NCBI GenBank assembly: GCA_013215095.1
Contig: JABSPM010000060.1
Location: forward strand, 17,727-81,726
Source of the DNA: Flavobacteriaceae bacterium
Lineage (GTDB): Bacteria; Bacteroidota; Bacteroidia; Flavobacteriales; Flavobacteriaceae
Reading direction: 5' to 3'
DNA: 64,000 nt
Made by a program: the position numbers and the translations under genes. Shown here piece by piece: positions 25,274-35,451 of this stretch. The notes beneath the pieces were generated by a model, which made no database searches, was not told the DNA's origin, and worked only from the letters and a program-made list of their open reading frames with translations. Numbering within the stretch: position 1 is the stretch's first letter; every line of letters begins with the position of its first letter.

Positions 25274-27331
25274 TTACTTGTTAATGTTAATATAGTCTGT
25301 TAGAATATTATAGGCTTCTTCGATATAAATATCGTTGGCAATATCTTTTAAAATAGTTTGATTGATTTCAGCATCTTCCGAATTGTAGGATAGAATTTCT
25401 TTGGTGCTCGCTGAATTTTTCGTTTCGATTGTAAGTTGCGCTTTAATTAATTTGTTAGACAACTGTTTCCAAGTGTTCTGGCTCTTAGTAATGTCGTCAT
25501 AAATGTTTTTTGGAGTCAATTTGTAGCTTTTTTGACTAAAGAGGTATTCTGAAAGTAATACGTGATTTAAAGATTTTATGGTCTCAAAATACAGGTTTGA
25601 TTTTAATCGATTTTCACTATTGGTTTGGAGTGTTTTGAGGTCAAAAGGCGTTAATGTGCGAGCTGGCAATTTAATTGTAATAGAATCGTTTGCTAGTGCA
25701 AATTTTTTTTCAGCCTCTTCGTATTTTGCATTGTCATAAATTGAAGGAAATACAATATCTGGCAAGACACCTTTTGATTGTATACTTTGCCCTGTAACCC
25801 TATAAAATTTGTCTGTAGTTACTTTACAGAAACCTAAATTAGAGTTTGGCTCTAATGGTAATATGATTTGGGCACTAGACTTTCCATGTGTAGTATTTCC
25901 AGCTATAATGGCACGGTTGTAATCTTGCATTGTACTTGCAAAATATTCAGATGCTGATGCCGAAAAATGATTAACAAGAATTAATAATGGTTTACTAAAG
26001 GCCATTCCTCTGTTCATGTCTCTCACCGTAAATGAAGTTCCATCTCTATATTTTAGAATTGAAATTGGACCTCTATCGATAAACATTCCAGATAAACTAT
26101 TGGCTTCTTTCATAGAACCACCGCCATTATTTCTTAAGTCAATAATAAGGCCGTTAATATGTTCTTTTTGAAGCTTGTATAGTTCTTTAGCAACATCATT
26201 GGAAACACCCATTATTTGATGATTTGTAATATCGGTATAAAAGCTTGAAATGCGAATATATCCGAGCTTTTCTTCATTGCGCTCCAAAACGAAACCAGTG
26301 ACATTGTTGGACGCAACTTTAACGATTGCTTTATTTAGTTCTACTGTTTCTATACCTCCATTTTGTTTTTTTACTTTTAGCGTTATTGTTGTATTTTGTG
26401 GTGCATTTAAAAAGTTTTGTACATCATGATTTGAGATACAAATGGTTTCTAAAGTCTCATCTTTGGATTGGAGCGAAAGGATAATGTCATTTGTAGATAG
26501 TTTATTGTGCTTGTGCGCTGGACTTCCAGTTACAATATATGAGATAATAATTTCTCCATCACTTTGTTTTGTGGTATGAATACCAAAACTGTTGTTACTT
26601 ATCGCTAAAGATGATTCATAAGAGGTCTTTTCTGCGCTGCTAAAAAACATGGTATGCGGGTCGTAGTAATTGGCTATTGCGTTGAGAAAATACGTTTTAA
26701 CATGTTGAGATATACCTCCAGTTTTATTTTTGATTTCTTCTAATCTGCAAACCTCTTTAGCAATGACTTCACGCTTTGATATGGATTCTAGAGTTTTGAA
26801 ATTTTGTTCAATAGAACTGTAAATAGAATCTTTTTCTAATATTTTTTGAATGGTTTTAAAACGAATACGCTTATTCCAATAGTCATTTATTTCGGATACA
26901 TTTTGAAAATACTGCTGTTCTTCATTGCCTATAAAACGCACTTGAGAACTTCCTGTGTAATCCAAATTTTGGTCTGTGAGAGAACTAATATAAGTTATGC
27001 ATTCGTTTAAACGCGTTTCAAAAACAGAAATATACTCTTCAATAAATAGACAGTTTTTCGTCTTAATATAATCGTCTATATGAAATTGATTAACTTCAAA
27101 TTGTTTTACATCTGCGATTGTAAATAAGGTTTTTCTCGGGTCTAAGGTTTCAATAAATAACTGATGTACATGCTTGGAAAGTGAGTCGTTTAAAGCTTTT
27201 GGATTGTAATGATTACGGTCAATTATTTGATGCAGTGCATTCACTTGGTTACAAAAATCGGGGGGTTTTTGGGCTATAGCCAAAATAGGAAATATCAGAA
27301 AAGTAGTAGCTATAAATAGTTTGTATTTCAT
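25274..27331 (-). CDS. S41 carboxy-terminal processing protease (Prc/Ctp type)
   Basis: A 685-residue periplasmic serine protease. A signal peptide (about 1-20) is followed by an N-terminal helical domain and a PDZ domain (about 235-330: FGIHTTKQSDGEIIISYIV). The S41 catalytic core has LRNNGGGSMKEANSLSGMFI, the nucleophile Ser in NHFSASASEYFA (about 455) and the general-base Lys in THGKSSAQ (about 480). Length matches the long Prc/Tsp form. It would trim or degrade periplasmic proteins from their C-termini. It begins 49 bp after the epimerase-like gene. Confidence 0.92.
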   Translation of the reverse strand: MKYKLFIATTFLIFPILAIAQKPPDFCNQVNALHQIIDRNHYNPKALNDSLSKHVHQLFIETLDPRKTLFTIADVKQFEVNQFHIDDYIKTKNCLFIEEYISVFETRLNECITYISSLTDQNLDYTGSSQVRFIGNEEQQYFQNVSEINDYWNKRIRFKTIQKILEKDSIYSSIEQNFKTLESISKREVIAKEVCRLEEIKNKTGGISQHVKTYFLNAIANYYDPHTMFFSSAEKTSYESSLAISNNSFGIHTTKQSDGEIIISYIVTGSPAHKHNKLSTNDIILSLQSKDETLETICISNHDVQNFLNAPQNTTITLKVKKQNGGIETVELNKAIVKVASNNVTGFVLERNEEKLGYIRISSFYTDITNHQIMGVSNDVAKELYKLQKEHINGLIIDLRNNGGGSMKEANSLSGMFIDRGPISILKYRDGTSFTVRDMNRGMAFSKPLLILVNHFSASASEYFASTMQDYNRAIIAGNTTHGKSSAQIILPLEPNSNLGFCKVTTDKFYRVTGQSIQSKGVLPDIVFPSIYDNAKYEEAEKKFALANDSITIKLPARTLTPFDLKTLQTNSENRLKSNLYFETIKSLNHVLLSEYLFSQKSYKLTPKNIYDDITKSQNTWKQLSNKLIKAQLTIETKNSASTKEILSYNSEDAEINQTILKDIANDIYIEEAYNILTDYININK

Positions 27332-27380
27332 AAAATATACTATGGTCTTAAATTACAAAAAATAGAGTATTAAAAAAGTT

Positions 27381-28238
27381 TTAAGTGTTTCTTTTTAGCG
27401 TGTCTGTTTTGTTGGTTATGTCTTCTAAGACAATTTCGCTTGTTATTTGTAAATGCTTTGGAAGCTGTTTTTCTTTTGGTAAAATAGCCAAATATCGGTC
27501 ATTGTCAGTTGTATGTATCATTTTATACAGTGGTGCTTTAATATTTAAGAGTCTTACGATATCTTTAATAAAATCTTCATGGTATACTAAGTCTTTACTT
27601 CCCAAATGATAAATGCCATATTTTTTTCGATTAATAATATAATGAATTTGCTGCGTAAGCTTGGTGGCATTGGTCACATTCATTATCAGGTTGGGATAAA
27701 TTTCAATAGCCTCATTGTTTTGGGAGAGGGTTTTAATTGCGTTTACTCTTGGAGATTGGGCACCAAAAACCATTGGTATTCTTAAGATTGCAATATTCTT
27801 AGGAGGCAAGCGTAATAGCATGTTTTCAATTTGAATTTTAAAATGCCCATAGATACTTTGACTTAAGGTTTTATCGTATTCATAGGATGGATAGTTGCTA
27901 TAGGCGTCAAATGCATTGGCTGAAGATAGGAATATGAGTTTACAAGGGTGTTTTATAATGTACTCACAAAGGTGACGATGTGCTAAGATTTGGGCAGAAA
28001 AATTTCCTCTAATCGCAGAAATAATTATAGAGGGTTTTACCGTATTAATAAGTGCAATGATATCATCTTCTTCTACCTTGTACTGAAGAAAATGTGTGTT
28101 CTTTTCAAATTTTTTTCTTGGCGTATTATATGTTCCAAAAGTATTGAAATAGACGCAGAGTTCTTTATAAATCATATAACCTATAAACCCACTAGCACCT
28201 AAAATTAAGATGCGCTCTTTTTTATGAAAAGTACTCAT
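27381..28238 (-). CDS. NAD-dependent epimerase/dehydratase (RmlD-like SDR)
   Basis: A 285-residue extended short-chain dehydrogenase. The Rossmann motif GASGFIGYMIYKEL lies near residue 15, and the catalytic Tyr/Lys is in YEYDKTLSQS with serines just upstream (FLSSANAF). A conserved RIPMVFGAQSPR segment resembles the substrate domain of dTDP-4-dehydrorhamnose reductases. No other nucleotide-sugar gene is near. It is 9 bp from glsA, so it belongs to the gcvT-yebC run. The substrate is undetermined. Confidence 0.8.
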   Translation of the reverse strand: MSTFHKKERILILGASGFIGYMIYKELCVYFNTFGTYNTPRKKFEKNTHFLQYKVEEDDIIALINTVKPSIIISAIRGNFSAQILAHRHLCEYIIKHPCKLIFLSSANAFDAYSNYPSYEYDKTLSQSIYGHFKIQIENMLLRLPPKNIAILRIPMVFGAQSPRVNAIKTLSQNNEAIEIYPNLIMNVTNATKLTQQIHYIINRKKYGIYHLGSKDLVYHEDFIKDIVRLLNIKAPLYKMIHTTDNDRYLAILPKEKQLPKHLQITSEIVLEDITNKTDTLKRNT

Positions 28239-28247
28239 CTCTAAACG

Positions 28248-29159
28248 TTAAAAGATTGATATTTTTGTTTCTGTAGTAAACTTTTCTAAGGCTTGCATAC
28301 CTAGTTTTGAATTGCCTTTTGAATTGAGTCCAGGCGACCAAACGGAAATTACAAAATGATTGGGTAAAAGTGCAACAATACCGCCGCCAACACCACTTTT
28401 ACCAGGTAGACCAACTTCAAAAGCAAACTCTCCAGCCTCATCATAAAAACCACAAGTAAGCATAATAGCATTGATACGTTTTGTTTGACTTTTGCTTAAA
28501 ATTTGTTTTTCTTGAATACATTTTCCTTGGTTAGAAAATAGGAAAAAAGCCTTGGTTAATTGCTCGCAAGTCATAGCAATAGCACATTGATGAAAGTAAA
28601 AATCTAATACCTTTTCCACATCGTTTTCAAGATTTCCAAAAGATTTTAAAAGGTATGCAGCAGCATAATTTCTATAACCTGTAAGGCGTTCAGAATTTGC
28701 AACGTTTAAGTTATAATCAATACTATTATCATTGGTTATTGTTCTAATAAATTGGAGGAAATCTTCTTTTGGATTTTCTAAGTTTGAAACCAAAATATCA
28801 GCGATTACAAGCGCTCCAGAGTTGATTAGAGGGTTTCTAGGTATTCCATTTTCGTGTTCTAAAAGTGATAAATGATTGAATGGGTTTCCTGAAGGTTCTA
28901 CATCTACACGTTTCCATAAATCATTGTCTACGAGCGAAAATACTTTAGCTAATGCTAAAACTTTAGAAATACTCTGAATAGAAAAGGGTTTTAAAGCATC
29001 TCCAACTTTAAAGGTTTCTTGAGTATTATTAAGTAAACATATACCAAAATTATCAGTAGAAACTTGAGATAATTCTGGTATATAGTTTGCAACTTTGCCT
29101 TTATCTTTGGTCGTTTTTATAGCTTTATAAATCGAATTAAGAATAGGCTGATAGTTCAT
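28248..29159 (-). CDS. glsA: Glutaminase
   Basis: A 303-residue glutaminase of the serine-dependent beta-lactamase fold. The catalytic Ser-x-x-Lys is in PFSIQSISKVLAL (Ser63, Lys66). Other family motifs are EPSGNPFNHLSLLEHENGIP, NPLINSGALV, the NSERLTGYRNYA region and GLPGKSGVGGGIVALLP. It hydrolyses glutamine to glutamate and ammonia. Only 3 bp separate it from gcvT upstream and 9 bp from the epimerase downstream. Confidence 0.96.
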   Translation of the reverse strand: MNYQPILNSIYKAIKTTKDKGKVANYIPELSQVSTDNFGICLLNNTQETFKVGDALKPFSIQSISKVLALAKVFSLVDNDLWKRVDVEPSGNPFNHLSLLEHENGIPRNPLINSGALVIADILVSNLENPKEDFLQFIRTITNDNSIDYNLNVANSERLTGYRNYAAAYLLKSFGNLENDVEKVLDFYFHQCAIAMTCEQLTKAFFLFSNQGKCIQEKQILSKSQTKRINAIMLTCGFYDEAGEFAFEVGLPGKSGVGGGIVALLPNHFVISVWSPGLNSKGNSKLGMQALEKFTTETKISIF

Positions 29160-29162
29160 GAA

Positions 29163-30245
29163 TTATACGTTATAAAATGGTAATTTAACAACAGTTGCTG
29201 AAATTGCTTTTTTACGAACTTGTATATTGATTTTGCTTCCAGGTTTTGCAAATATTTTTGGGACATAGCCCATTCCAATGCCTTTCCCAAGGCTTGGGCT
29301 TTGGGTTCCAGAAGTTACGTTTCCAATACGATTACCATTACCATCAACAATATCATAACCTTGTCTTGGAATACCTCGTTCATCCAATTCAAAGGCAATA
29401 AGCTTTCTATGTACTCCATTTTCCTTTTGCTTTAATAAAGCCTCAGAATTTGTAAATTCTTTTGTAAACTTGGTTATCCAACCTAATCCAGCCTCAATAG
29501 GAGAGGTGGTGTCGTCAATATCATTTCCGTAAAGGCAATACCCCATTTCAAGTCTCAAGGTATCACGTGCAGCTAAACCTATGGGTTTAATACCAAAATC
29601 AGCTCCGACCTCAAATACTTTATCCCAAATTTGCTGAACATCTTCATTTTTACAGTAGATTTCAAAACCTCCGCTTCCTGTATAGCCCGTTGCTGAGATA
29701 ATTACATTATCAATACCTGCAAAATCTCCAATTTCAAATGTGTAAAATTGGATAGCAGATAAGTCGTGAGAAGTTAGAGACTGCATTGCTTCAACTGCTT
29801 TAGGACCTTGTATCGCTAATAAAGAGTAATCTTCACTCAAATCTCTCATTTCTGCACCAACATCATTTTTTGATTGAATCCAGTTCCAATCTTTTTCAAT
29901 ATTACTAGCGTTTACTACGAGTAAATAAGAGTCGTCTTTGATGCGATATACAATTAAATCATCTACAATCCCGCCATTTTCATTTGGCATACAGCTATAT
30001 TGTGCTTTTCCTATAGTAAGTTTTGAAGCATCATTACTCGTTACTTTTTGTACTAAGTCCAGGGCATGTGAACCTTCAATTAAGAATTCTCCCATATGAC
30101 TCACGTCAAATACACCAACACTATCTCTAACGGTTTGGTGTTCTATAGTAACGCCCTCATATTGTACGGGCATATTATATCCAGCAAAAGGAACCATTTT
30201 TGCGCCTAGAGCTTCATGTGTTGCAGTTAATGCAGTATTCTTCAT
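29163..30245 (-). CDS. gcvT: Aminomethyltransferase (glycine cleavage T protein)
   Basis: A 360-residue T protein of the glycine cleavage system. It opens with [20 protein letters not shown] and [10 protein letters not shown]; the folate/active-site region includes [11 protein letters not shown] and [16 protein letters not shown], and the C-terminal barrel has [20 protein letters not shown]. It transfers a methylene group from glycine to tetrahydrofolate with release of ammonia. It is first in a closely spaced minus-strand run of up to seven genes. A TAGTTTTG box at 30408-30415 (minus) is a candidate promoter. Confidence 0.97.
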   Translation of the reverse strand: MKNTALTATHEALGAKMVPFAGYNMPVQYEGVTIEHQTVRDSVGVFDVSHMGEFLIEGSHALDLVQKVTSNDASKLTIGKAQYSCMPNENGGIVDDLIVYRIKDDSYLLVVNASNIEKDWNWIQSKNDVGAEMRDLSEDYSLLAIQGPKAVEAMQSLTSHDLSAIQFYTFEIGDFAGIDNVIISATGYTGSGGFEIYCKNEDVQQIWDKVFEVGADFGIKPIGLAARDTLRLEMGYCLYGNDIDDTTSPIEAGLGWITKFTKEFTNSEALLKQKENGVHRKLIAFELDERGIPRQGYDIVDGNGNRIGNVTSGTQSPSLGKGIGMGYVPKIFAKPGSKINIQVRKKAISATVVKLPFYNV

Positions 30246-30625
30246 AATTTAATTAAAATCGTTAGTTAGGTATAATAAATTAACATTACAAGGATAAGCA
30301 TATAAATACTTCGATAAAAGTTTTTACGAGCTTCTGAAATTAATATCTATGAACCTTAGTTTCTTAAAAATTTCATGCTACCGATTCATAATGCTTGTAT
30401 TGCATAGCAAAACTAATGAATTTTAAAACAAATAGATGCGTTATTGCTGATGAAATATTAGCAGATGTATTTCATTTGAAAAGACATCTTTTTGGTTTAA
30501 TGCAAATACATTCATATTCTACGACCAATGATGCCTCAAAATTTAGTACGTCTTAAACAAAAATGAATGACGTCATTCGGTTTAGAGTTTGTCTATAGTA
30601 ATATCATAAGTCATGTAATATGGGC
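30246..30625. other. Intergenic region gcvT-thrC
   Basis: 380 bp without a supported ORF. It contains a candidate -7 box for gcvT (TAGTTTTG, minus strand, 30408-30415) and a perfect 14-bp palindrome GAATGACGTCATTC at 30565-30578. I see no glycine riboswitch features and no clear terminator for thrC. Confidence 0.4.
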
Positions 30626-31924
30626 TTATCTAAATTGAATTAAAAAATGTTTTAAATCTTCATATGATGAAATTTTTATGGAAACTTTTGGTTTGTCAAT
30701 TACGGTTTTAATTTGATTAGGAATTTGAAGTTTTTTTCCAAGAGTAGGTTCAACAACATCTAAGAATTTTGAGGGGTGTGCGGTTTCTAAAAACACACAA
30801 TGAACGTTTGGATGTTCCTTGATATAACATTGAGCTGCTAGGTAACCAATAGCGCCGTGTGGGTCTGCAATGTAGTTGTATTTGTTATAAATCGTATTCA
30901 TAGCCGTTTTGGTTGCTGCGTCACTAAAACTATAAGCGCTTAAGTTATTTTGGAGTGTCTTAAAATCATGATGATACATTTCTTGAATTCTAATAAAATT
31001 ACTAGGATTACCTACATCCATAGCATTGGAAAGTGTTTGTACGCTTGCTTTAGGTTGGTACTCTTGTGTTTTGAGGTATTCACTAACCACATTATTAGCA
31101 TTATTAGCAGCGATAAAGTGCTTTATAGGAAGTCCGAGTTGTTGTGCCATAATTCCTGCACATATATTTCCAAAATTACCACTAGGTACAGAGAATACAA
31201 TGTCTTGATATTTCGATTTTAATGTTTTGTAAGCAAACATGAAATATAGAAGTTGTGGTAACCAGCGTGCTATATTGATAGAGTTGGCAGAAGTGAGTTG
31301 CATATTACGTGTTAATTCATCATCCAAAAATGCGCGTTTAACCATATCTTGACAATCGTCAAAAACACCATCAACTTCTAAGGCTGTAATATTTTGTCCG
31401 AGTGTGGTTAATTGTTTTTCTTGAATAGCACTAACTTTTCCTGATGGATAGAGAATGATTACGTTTACACCTTTTACTCCTAAAAAACCATTGGCAACGG
31501 CACCTCCAGTATCTCCAGATGTTGCAACTAAAACTGTCACTTCATTGGTGTTATCCTGATTAAAATAGCCCAAGCATCTTGCCATAAAACGAGCGCCAAC
31601 ATCTTTAAAAGCCATAGTTGGACCATGAAATAACTCAAGTGTAGAAATCTGATCATTTAATTCGATAATAGGGAAATCAAAGGATAGTGTTTCTTTTATA
31701 ATTTGTTTTAAGGTATTTTCGGGTATTTCAGGTACAATAAATTGTTGCAGTGCTTCAAAAGCAATGGTCTCATTGGAATACTGTTCAATGTGTTTAAAAA
31801 ATGTTTTAGATAAACGTCTAATTTGTTTTGGGAAATAAAGTCCTTTGTCAGGAGCAAGTCCTTTAATTACAGCGTTTTTAAAACTTGATATTTCGTTTTT
31901 ATTGTTTAGTGAGAAATAGTTCAT
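30626..31924 (-). CDS. thrC: Threonine synthase
   Basis: A 432-residue PLP enzyme converting O-phosphohomoserine to threonine. The N-terminus (MNYFSLNNKN, APDKGLYFPKQI) and the cofactor lysine Lys107 in FHGPTMAFKDVGARF are diagnostic. The phosphate-binding segment PSGNFGNICAGI and ATSGDTGGAVANGF are also present. Its start codon overlaps the thrB stop by one base, so translation is coupled. It is the last gene of the threonine operon. Confidence 0.96.
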   Translation of the reverse strand: MNYFSLNNKNEISSFKNAVIKGLAPDKGLYFPKQIRRLSKTFFKHIEQYSNETIAFEALQQFIVPEIPENTLKQIIKETLSFDFPIIELNDQISTLELFHGPTMAFKDVGARFMARCLGYFNQDNTNEVTVLVATSGDTGGAVANGFLGVKGVNVIILYPSGKVSAIQEKQLTTLGQNITALEVDGVFDDCQDMVKRAFLDDELTRNMQLTSANSINIARWLPQLLYFMFAYKTLKSKYQDIVFSVPSGNFGNICAGIMAQQLGLPIKHFIAANNANNVVSEYLKTQEYQPKASVQTLSNAMDVGNPSNFIRIQEMYHHDFKTLQNNLSAYSFSDAATKTAMNTIYNKYNYIADPHGAIGYLAAQCYIKEHPNVHCVFLETAHPSKFLDVVEPTLGKKLQIPNQIKTVIDKPKVSIKISSYEDLKHFLIQFR

Positions 31925-32850
31925 TAGCTTAAGATTTTAATTCCTTTAGTATTAATTTTAGAAACATGTGTTTCAAATTTTATTTGGGTAGGTTTGTAGC
32001 TTTTAATCATAGCTTGTTCTATGGCTTTTGCCGCGTCTAAACCTTTAGATAATGTGAAAATTGAGGGTCCAGAACCAGAAATTGCACAGCCTAATGCACC
32101 AGCACACATTGCTGCATATTTGACATTGTCAAAATATGGAATGAGGTTTTTACGGTAGGGTTCCACAATATTATCTTGCAAGGCACGATGAAGCAGTTTG
32201 TAATCGTTGCAGTGTAAAGCGTGAACTAGACTTCCAAGATTTGCCCATTGCGTAATCGCATCTTTAAGAGAAACTTCATTTGGTAAAACGGCACGAGCAG
32301 CTGCGGTTTTTATTTCAATTTGTGGATGAATAATTGTTGCATACAAATGCTGTGGTGTAGGAAGTTGTAAAATATCTAAAGGAGCTGTACTTTTTACCAG
32401 CGTAAATCCACCATAAATAGCTGGAGCCAAATTATCGGCATGTTCACTTTTGCTTGCTAGAGCTTCACCTTTCATAGCGAAATAGGTAAGCTGTTGTTTG
32501 GTAAAGGGCTGTCCTAGAAGTTCATTCATGCCGAATACACTTCCTACAGCACTTGCAGCACTACTGCCAATACCACTGCCAGGTTTAATTTTTTTGTAAA
32601 TCTCTATTTCAAAACCACATTTTGGTTTTATGTGATTATACATGGCTAAGGCAGAAACTCCAGCTACATTAGCTTCGGTTTCATAAGGTAAATCATACCC
32701 TTCTATATGTGTAATTTCAATCCCTTTTTTAGTTGTTTTTCGGATGACCATTTCATCTCCTTGACTGTCTAAGCAAAAGCCCAATACATCAAAACCACAA
32801 GCGACATTTGCTACTGTTGCTGGTGAAAAAATTTTTATTTCGTTTTTCAT
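31924..32850 (-). CDS. thrB: Homoserine kinase
   Basis: A 308-residue GHMP-family kinase. The ATP-binding motif KPGSGIGSSAASAVG spans about residues 89-103, and the C-terminal GHMP motif is GCAISGSGPSIFTLS. The opening KIFSPATVANVACGFDVLGF is typical of ThrB. It phosphorylates homoserine using ATP. It lies 86 bp after thrA and overlaps thrC by one base. Confidence 0.96.
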   Translation of the reverse strand: MKNEIKIFSPATVANVACGFDVLGFCLDSQGDEMVIRKTTKKGIEITHIEGYDLPYETEANVAGVSALAMYNHIKPKCGFEIEIYKKIKPGSGIGSSAASAVGSVFGMNELLGQPFTKQQLTYFAMKGEALASKSEHADNLAPAIYGGFTLVKSTAPLDILQLPTPQHLYATIIHPQIEIKTAAARAVLPNEVSLKDAITQWANLGSLVHALHCNDYKLLHRALQDNIVEPYRKNLIPYFDNVKYAAMCAGALGCAISGSGPSIFTLSKGLDAAKAIEQAMIKSYKPTQIKFETHVSKINTKGIKILS

Positions 32851-32936
32851 AAGTTGACTATAAAATGTTGCACTATTAAATCTTTAATATATTGATGTTT
32901 TTAGATTGCTGTGTTAATTACAACCTCGCTTATAAT

Positions 32937-35390
32937 TTAGGTATTGGCGATTCTAATAATATCGGCAAAAAGTCCAGATGCCGTTACTTCTGCACCAGCT
33001 CCAGCACCTTTGATAATCATAGGTTGATCTGGATAACGTTCTGTATAAAACATAACGATATTATCTTTTCCTTCTAGATTATAGAATGGATGGTCTTCCG
33101 GAATTTCTTTTAGACCAACAGAGGCTTTATTATTGTGAAATGTTGCGACATACTTGAGGCGACAATGCTTTGCTACTGCTGAAGCATATAGATCTTGATA
33201 ATAAACTTCATCGGTAATTAAAGTTTGGTAAAAATCCTCAACACTATCTGCTTTTAATCCCGAATCTGATAAAAAAGAAACGTTTTGAATATCTTCAAGA
33301 TTCAGTCGTGTTCCACTTTCTCTAGCCAAAATTAATATTTTTCGCGCTACATCTACACCACTTAAATCTATTCGTGGGTCTGGTTCTGTGTAGCCTTCAA
33401 TTTGTGCTTGTTTAACGATGTCATGAAATTTCGTGGCTGCATTAAAATGATTAAATATATAGTTTAAACTGCCCGAAAGTACGGCTTGTATCTTATGTAC
33501 TTTATCTCCAGAATTAATACAATGATTTAAGGTGTCTATAACTGGAAGTCCTGCACCAACATTGGTTTCAAATAAGAAATGAGCATTGTATTTTCTAGAT
33601 AGGTGTTTGAGTTCATCATAAGTCTCTATAGCGCTAGAACATGCAATTTTATTACAGGCAATAACGCTTATGCTTTCTTTTAAATAAGCTCTGTAGATTT
33701 GTGCAACATTGGCATTAGCTGTAATATCTATAAAGATAGAGTTGCGTAAGTTGAGCTGTTTTATATGACTTAAAAAACCTTCGATACTTGCAGGTTGTCC
33801 TTCATTTAGTTGTGTTTTCCATGAGTTCAAATCAATGCCATTAGAGTCAAAAAGCATAGTTTTGGAATTTGCCAAACCAATAACTCTAAGATTAATATTT
33901 AGTCGTTTTATAATGTGTTTTTGCTGTTTGAGAATCTGACTAATAAGCCGTTCACCAACATTACCAACACCAGTAATGAATAAATTGATTTGCTTAGTTT
34001 TAAGTTCAAAAAATTCTTCATGTAATGTGTTTAAGGCTTTTTTGACATCATGGTTTGCAATCACAGCAGAAATATTACGTTCTGAAGCACCTTGAGCAAT
34101 AGCTCTAATATTAACATTGTTTTTGCCCAAACTACTAAACATTTTCCCGCTAATACCTTGATGACTTTTCATGTTGTCACCAACAATGGCAATAATAGAA
34201 AGACCAGATTCTATGCGTATAGGGTCAATTTTTTTTAAGATAATTTCGTTTTCAAACGTACTGTCAATACACGCTTTTGCTAGACTAGAATCATCTTCTG
34301 AAATTCCTATACATATAGAGTGTTCAGATGAGGCTTGTGTAATCAGAATAATATTAATTTTTTCTTGAGATAAGGTTTCAAATAAACGCTTTGAAAATCC
34401 AGGAATACCAACCATTCCATGTCCCTGAAGTGTTAATAGAGCGATGGCATTGATGTTACTAATTCCTTTTACAGGTTGTAAGACGTTGTTTTTACTCTCA
34501 CTACTTATAAGCGTGCCTTTAGCTTCGGGTTCCATTGTATTTTTGATTACTATAGGAATTGATTTATCTAAAACGGGTTGCACCGTTGGTGGATATAATA
34601 CTTTGGCACCAAAATGAGATAATTCAACCGCTTCTTCATAGGATAATTGTGAAATAGGAAAAGCTTGTTTTACAATGCTTGGATTGGTGGTATACATACC
34701 ACTAACATCAGTCCATATTTGTAGAGTTTTAGCATCTAATGCAGCAGCTATAATTGCAGCAGTGTAGTCAGAACCACCACGTCCTAAGGTTGTGATTTCA
34801 CCACATTTAGATTTTGAAATAAACCCAGGTAACAGTGTGACACGGCTAGAGTTATTTTTAAAATATGTTTTAATATTATGAGTTGTTAGGCTAAAATCAA
34901 CATTTGCGCTCGTATGATTTGTATCTGTAATGATAAGTTCCTGTACATTTTTTAATACAATATCTATGTTGGAAAGTTCCATCGTTTTAGATAGAATTAG
35001 GCTAGAAAATTGCTCTCCAAAACTCAATAATTTATCTGTAGTCTTTGGGGACAATTCATTAATCAGATATACACCGTCTAGTAGGCGTTCTAAATGGATA
35101 AATCTGTCTTTTAGGATTTTAAGTGTTGTGTCAAATGAGAATGCATCCTGTAGTAAGTCTTTGCATATTAATAGGTGCTTAGATTTAATGTCATTTAAGG
35201 TCTGCTTGTAGGTGATATCTTTTTTTGCAGCAAATTTAGCAGCTTTAATAAGTTGGTCTGTAACACCACCTACGGCAGATACTACAACTACTAATTGCTC
35301 GTTTTGGGATAGGTTTTTGACAATACGGATGACTTGTGCTATAGCACTAGAAGAACCCACAGAAGTTCCTCCAAATTTTAATACTTTCAT
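32937..35390 (-). CDS. thrA: Bifunctional aspartate kinase / homoserine dehydrogenase
   Basis: An 817-residue fusion. The aspartokinase domain begins MKVLKFGGTSVGSSSAI, with TTLGRGGSDYTA around residue 205, and is followed by ACT-type regulatory domains (about 310-460: VKGISNINAIALLTLQGHGM). The homoserine dehydrogenase domain starts at about 465 with FITGVGNVGERLIS and contains VGAGLPVIDTLNHCINSGD and EGYTEPDPRIDLSGVDVARK. It catalyses the first and third steps from aspartate to threonine; ACT domains usually give threonine feedback inhibition. A threonine-rich leader peptide lies upstream. Confidence 0.97.
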   Translation of the reverse strand: MKVLKFGGTSVGSSSAIAQVIRIVKNLSQNEQLVVVVSAVGGVTDQLIKAAKFAAKKDITYKQTLNDIKSKHLLICKDLLQDAFSFDTTLKILKDRFIHLERLLDGVYLINELSPKTTDKLLSFGEQFSSLILSKTMELSNIDIVLKNVQELIITDTNHTSANVDFSLTTHNIKTYFKNNSSRVTLLPGFISKSKCGEITTLGRGGSDYTAAIIAAALDAKTLQIWTDVSGMYTTNPSIVKQAFPISQLSYEEAVELSHFGAKVLYPPTVQPVLDKSIPIVIKNTMEPEAKGTLISSESKNNVLQPVKGISNINAIALLTLQGHGMVGIPGFSKRLFETLSQEKINIILITQASSEHSICIGISEDDSSLAKACIDSTFENEIILKKIDPIRIESGLSIIAIVGDNMKSHQGISGKMFSSLGKNNVNIRAIAQGASERNISAVIANHDVKKALNTLHEEFFELKTKQINLFITGVGNVGERLISQILKQQKHIIKRLNINLRVIGLANSKTMLFDSNGIDLNSWKTQLNEGQPASIEGFLSHIKQLNLRNSIFIDITANANVAQIYRAYLKESISVIACNKIACSSAIETYDELKHLSRKYNAHFLFETNVGAGLPVIDTLNHCINSGDKVHKIQAVLSGSLNYIFNHFNAATKFHDIVKQAQIEGYTEPDPRIDLSGVDVARKILILARESGTRLNLEDIQNVSFLSDSGLKADSVEDFYQTLITDEVYYQDLYASAVAKHCRLKYVATFHNNKASVGLKEIPEDHPFYNLEGKDNIVMFYTERYPDQPMIIKGAGAGAEVTASGLFADIIRIANT

Positions 35391-35451
35391 GATGAAAAGC
35401 TTTTAATAAAATAAAAAAATAGGTAGAGTAAATGTGACGAAAGAATATATA

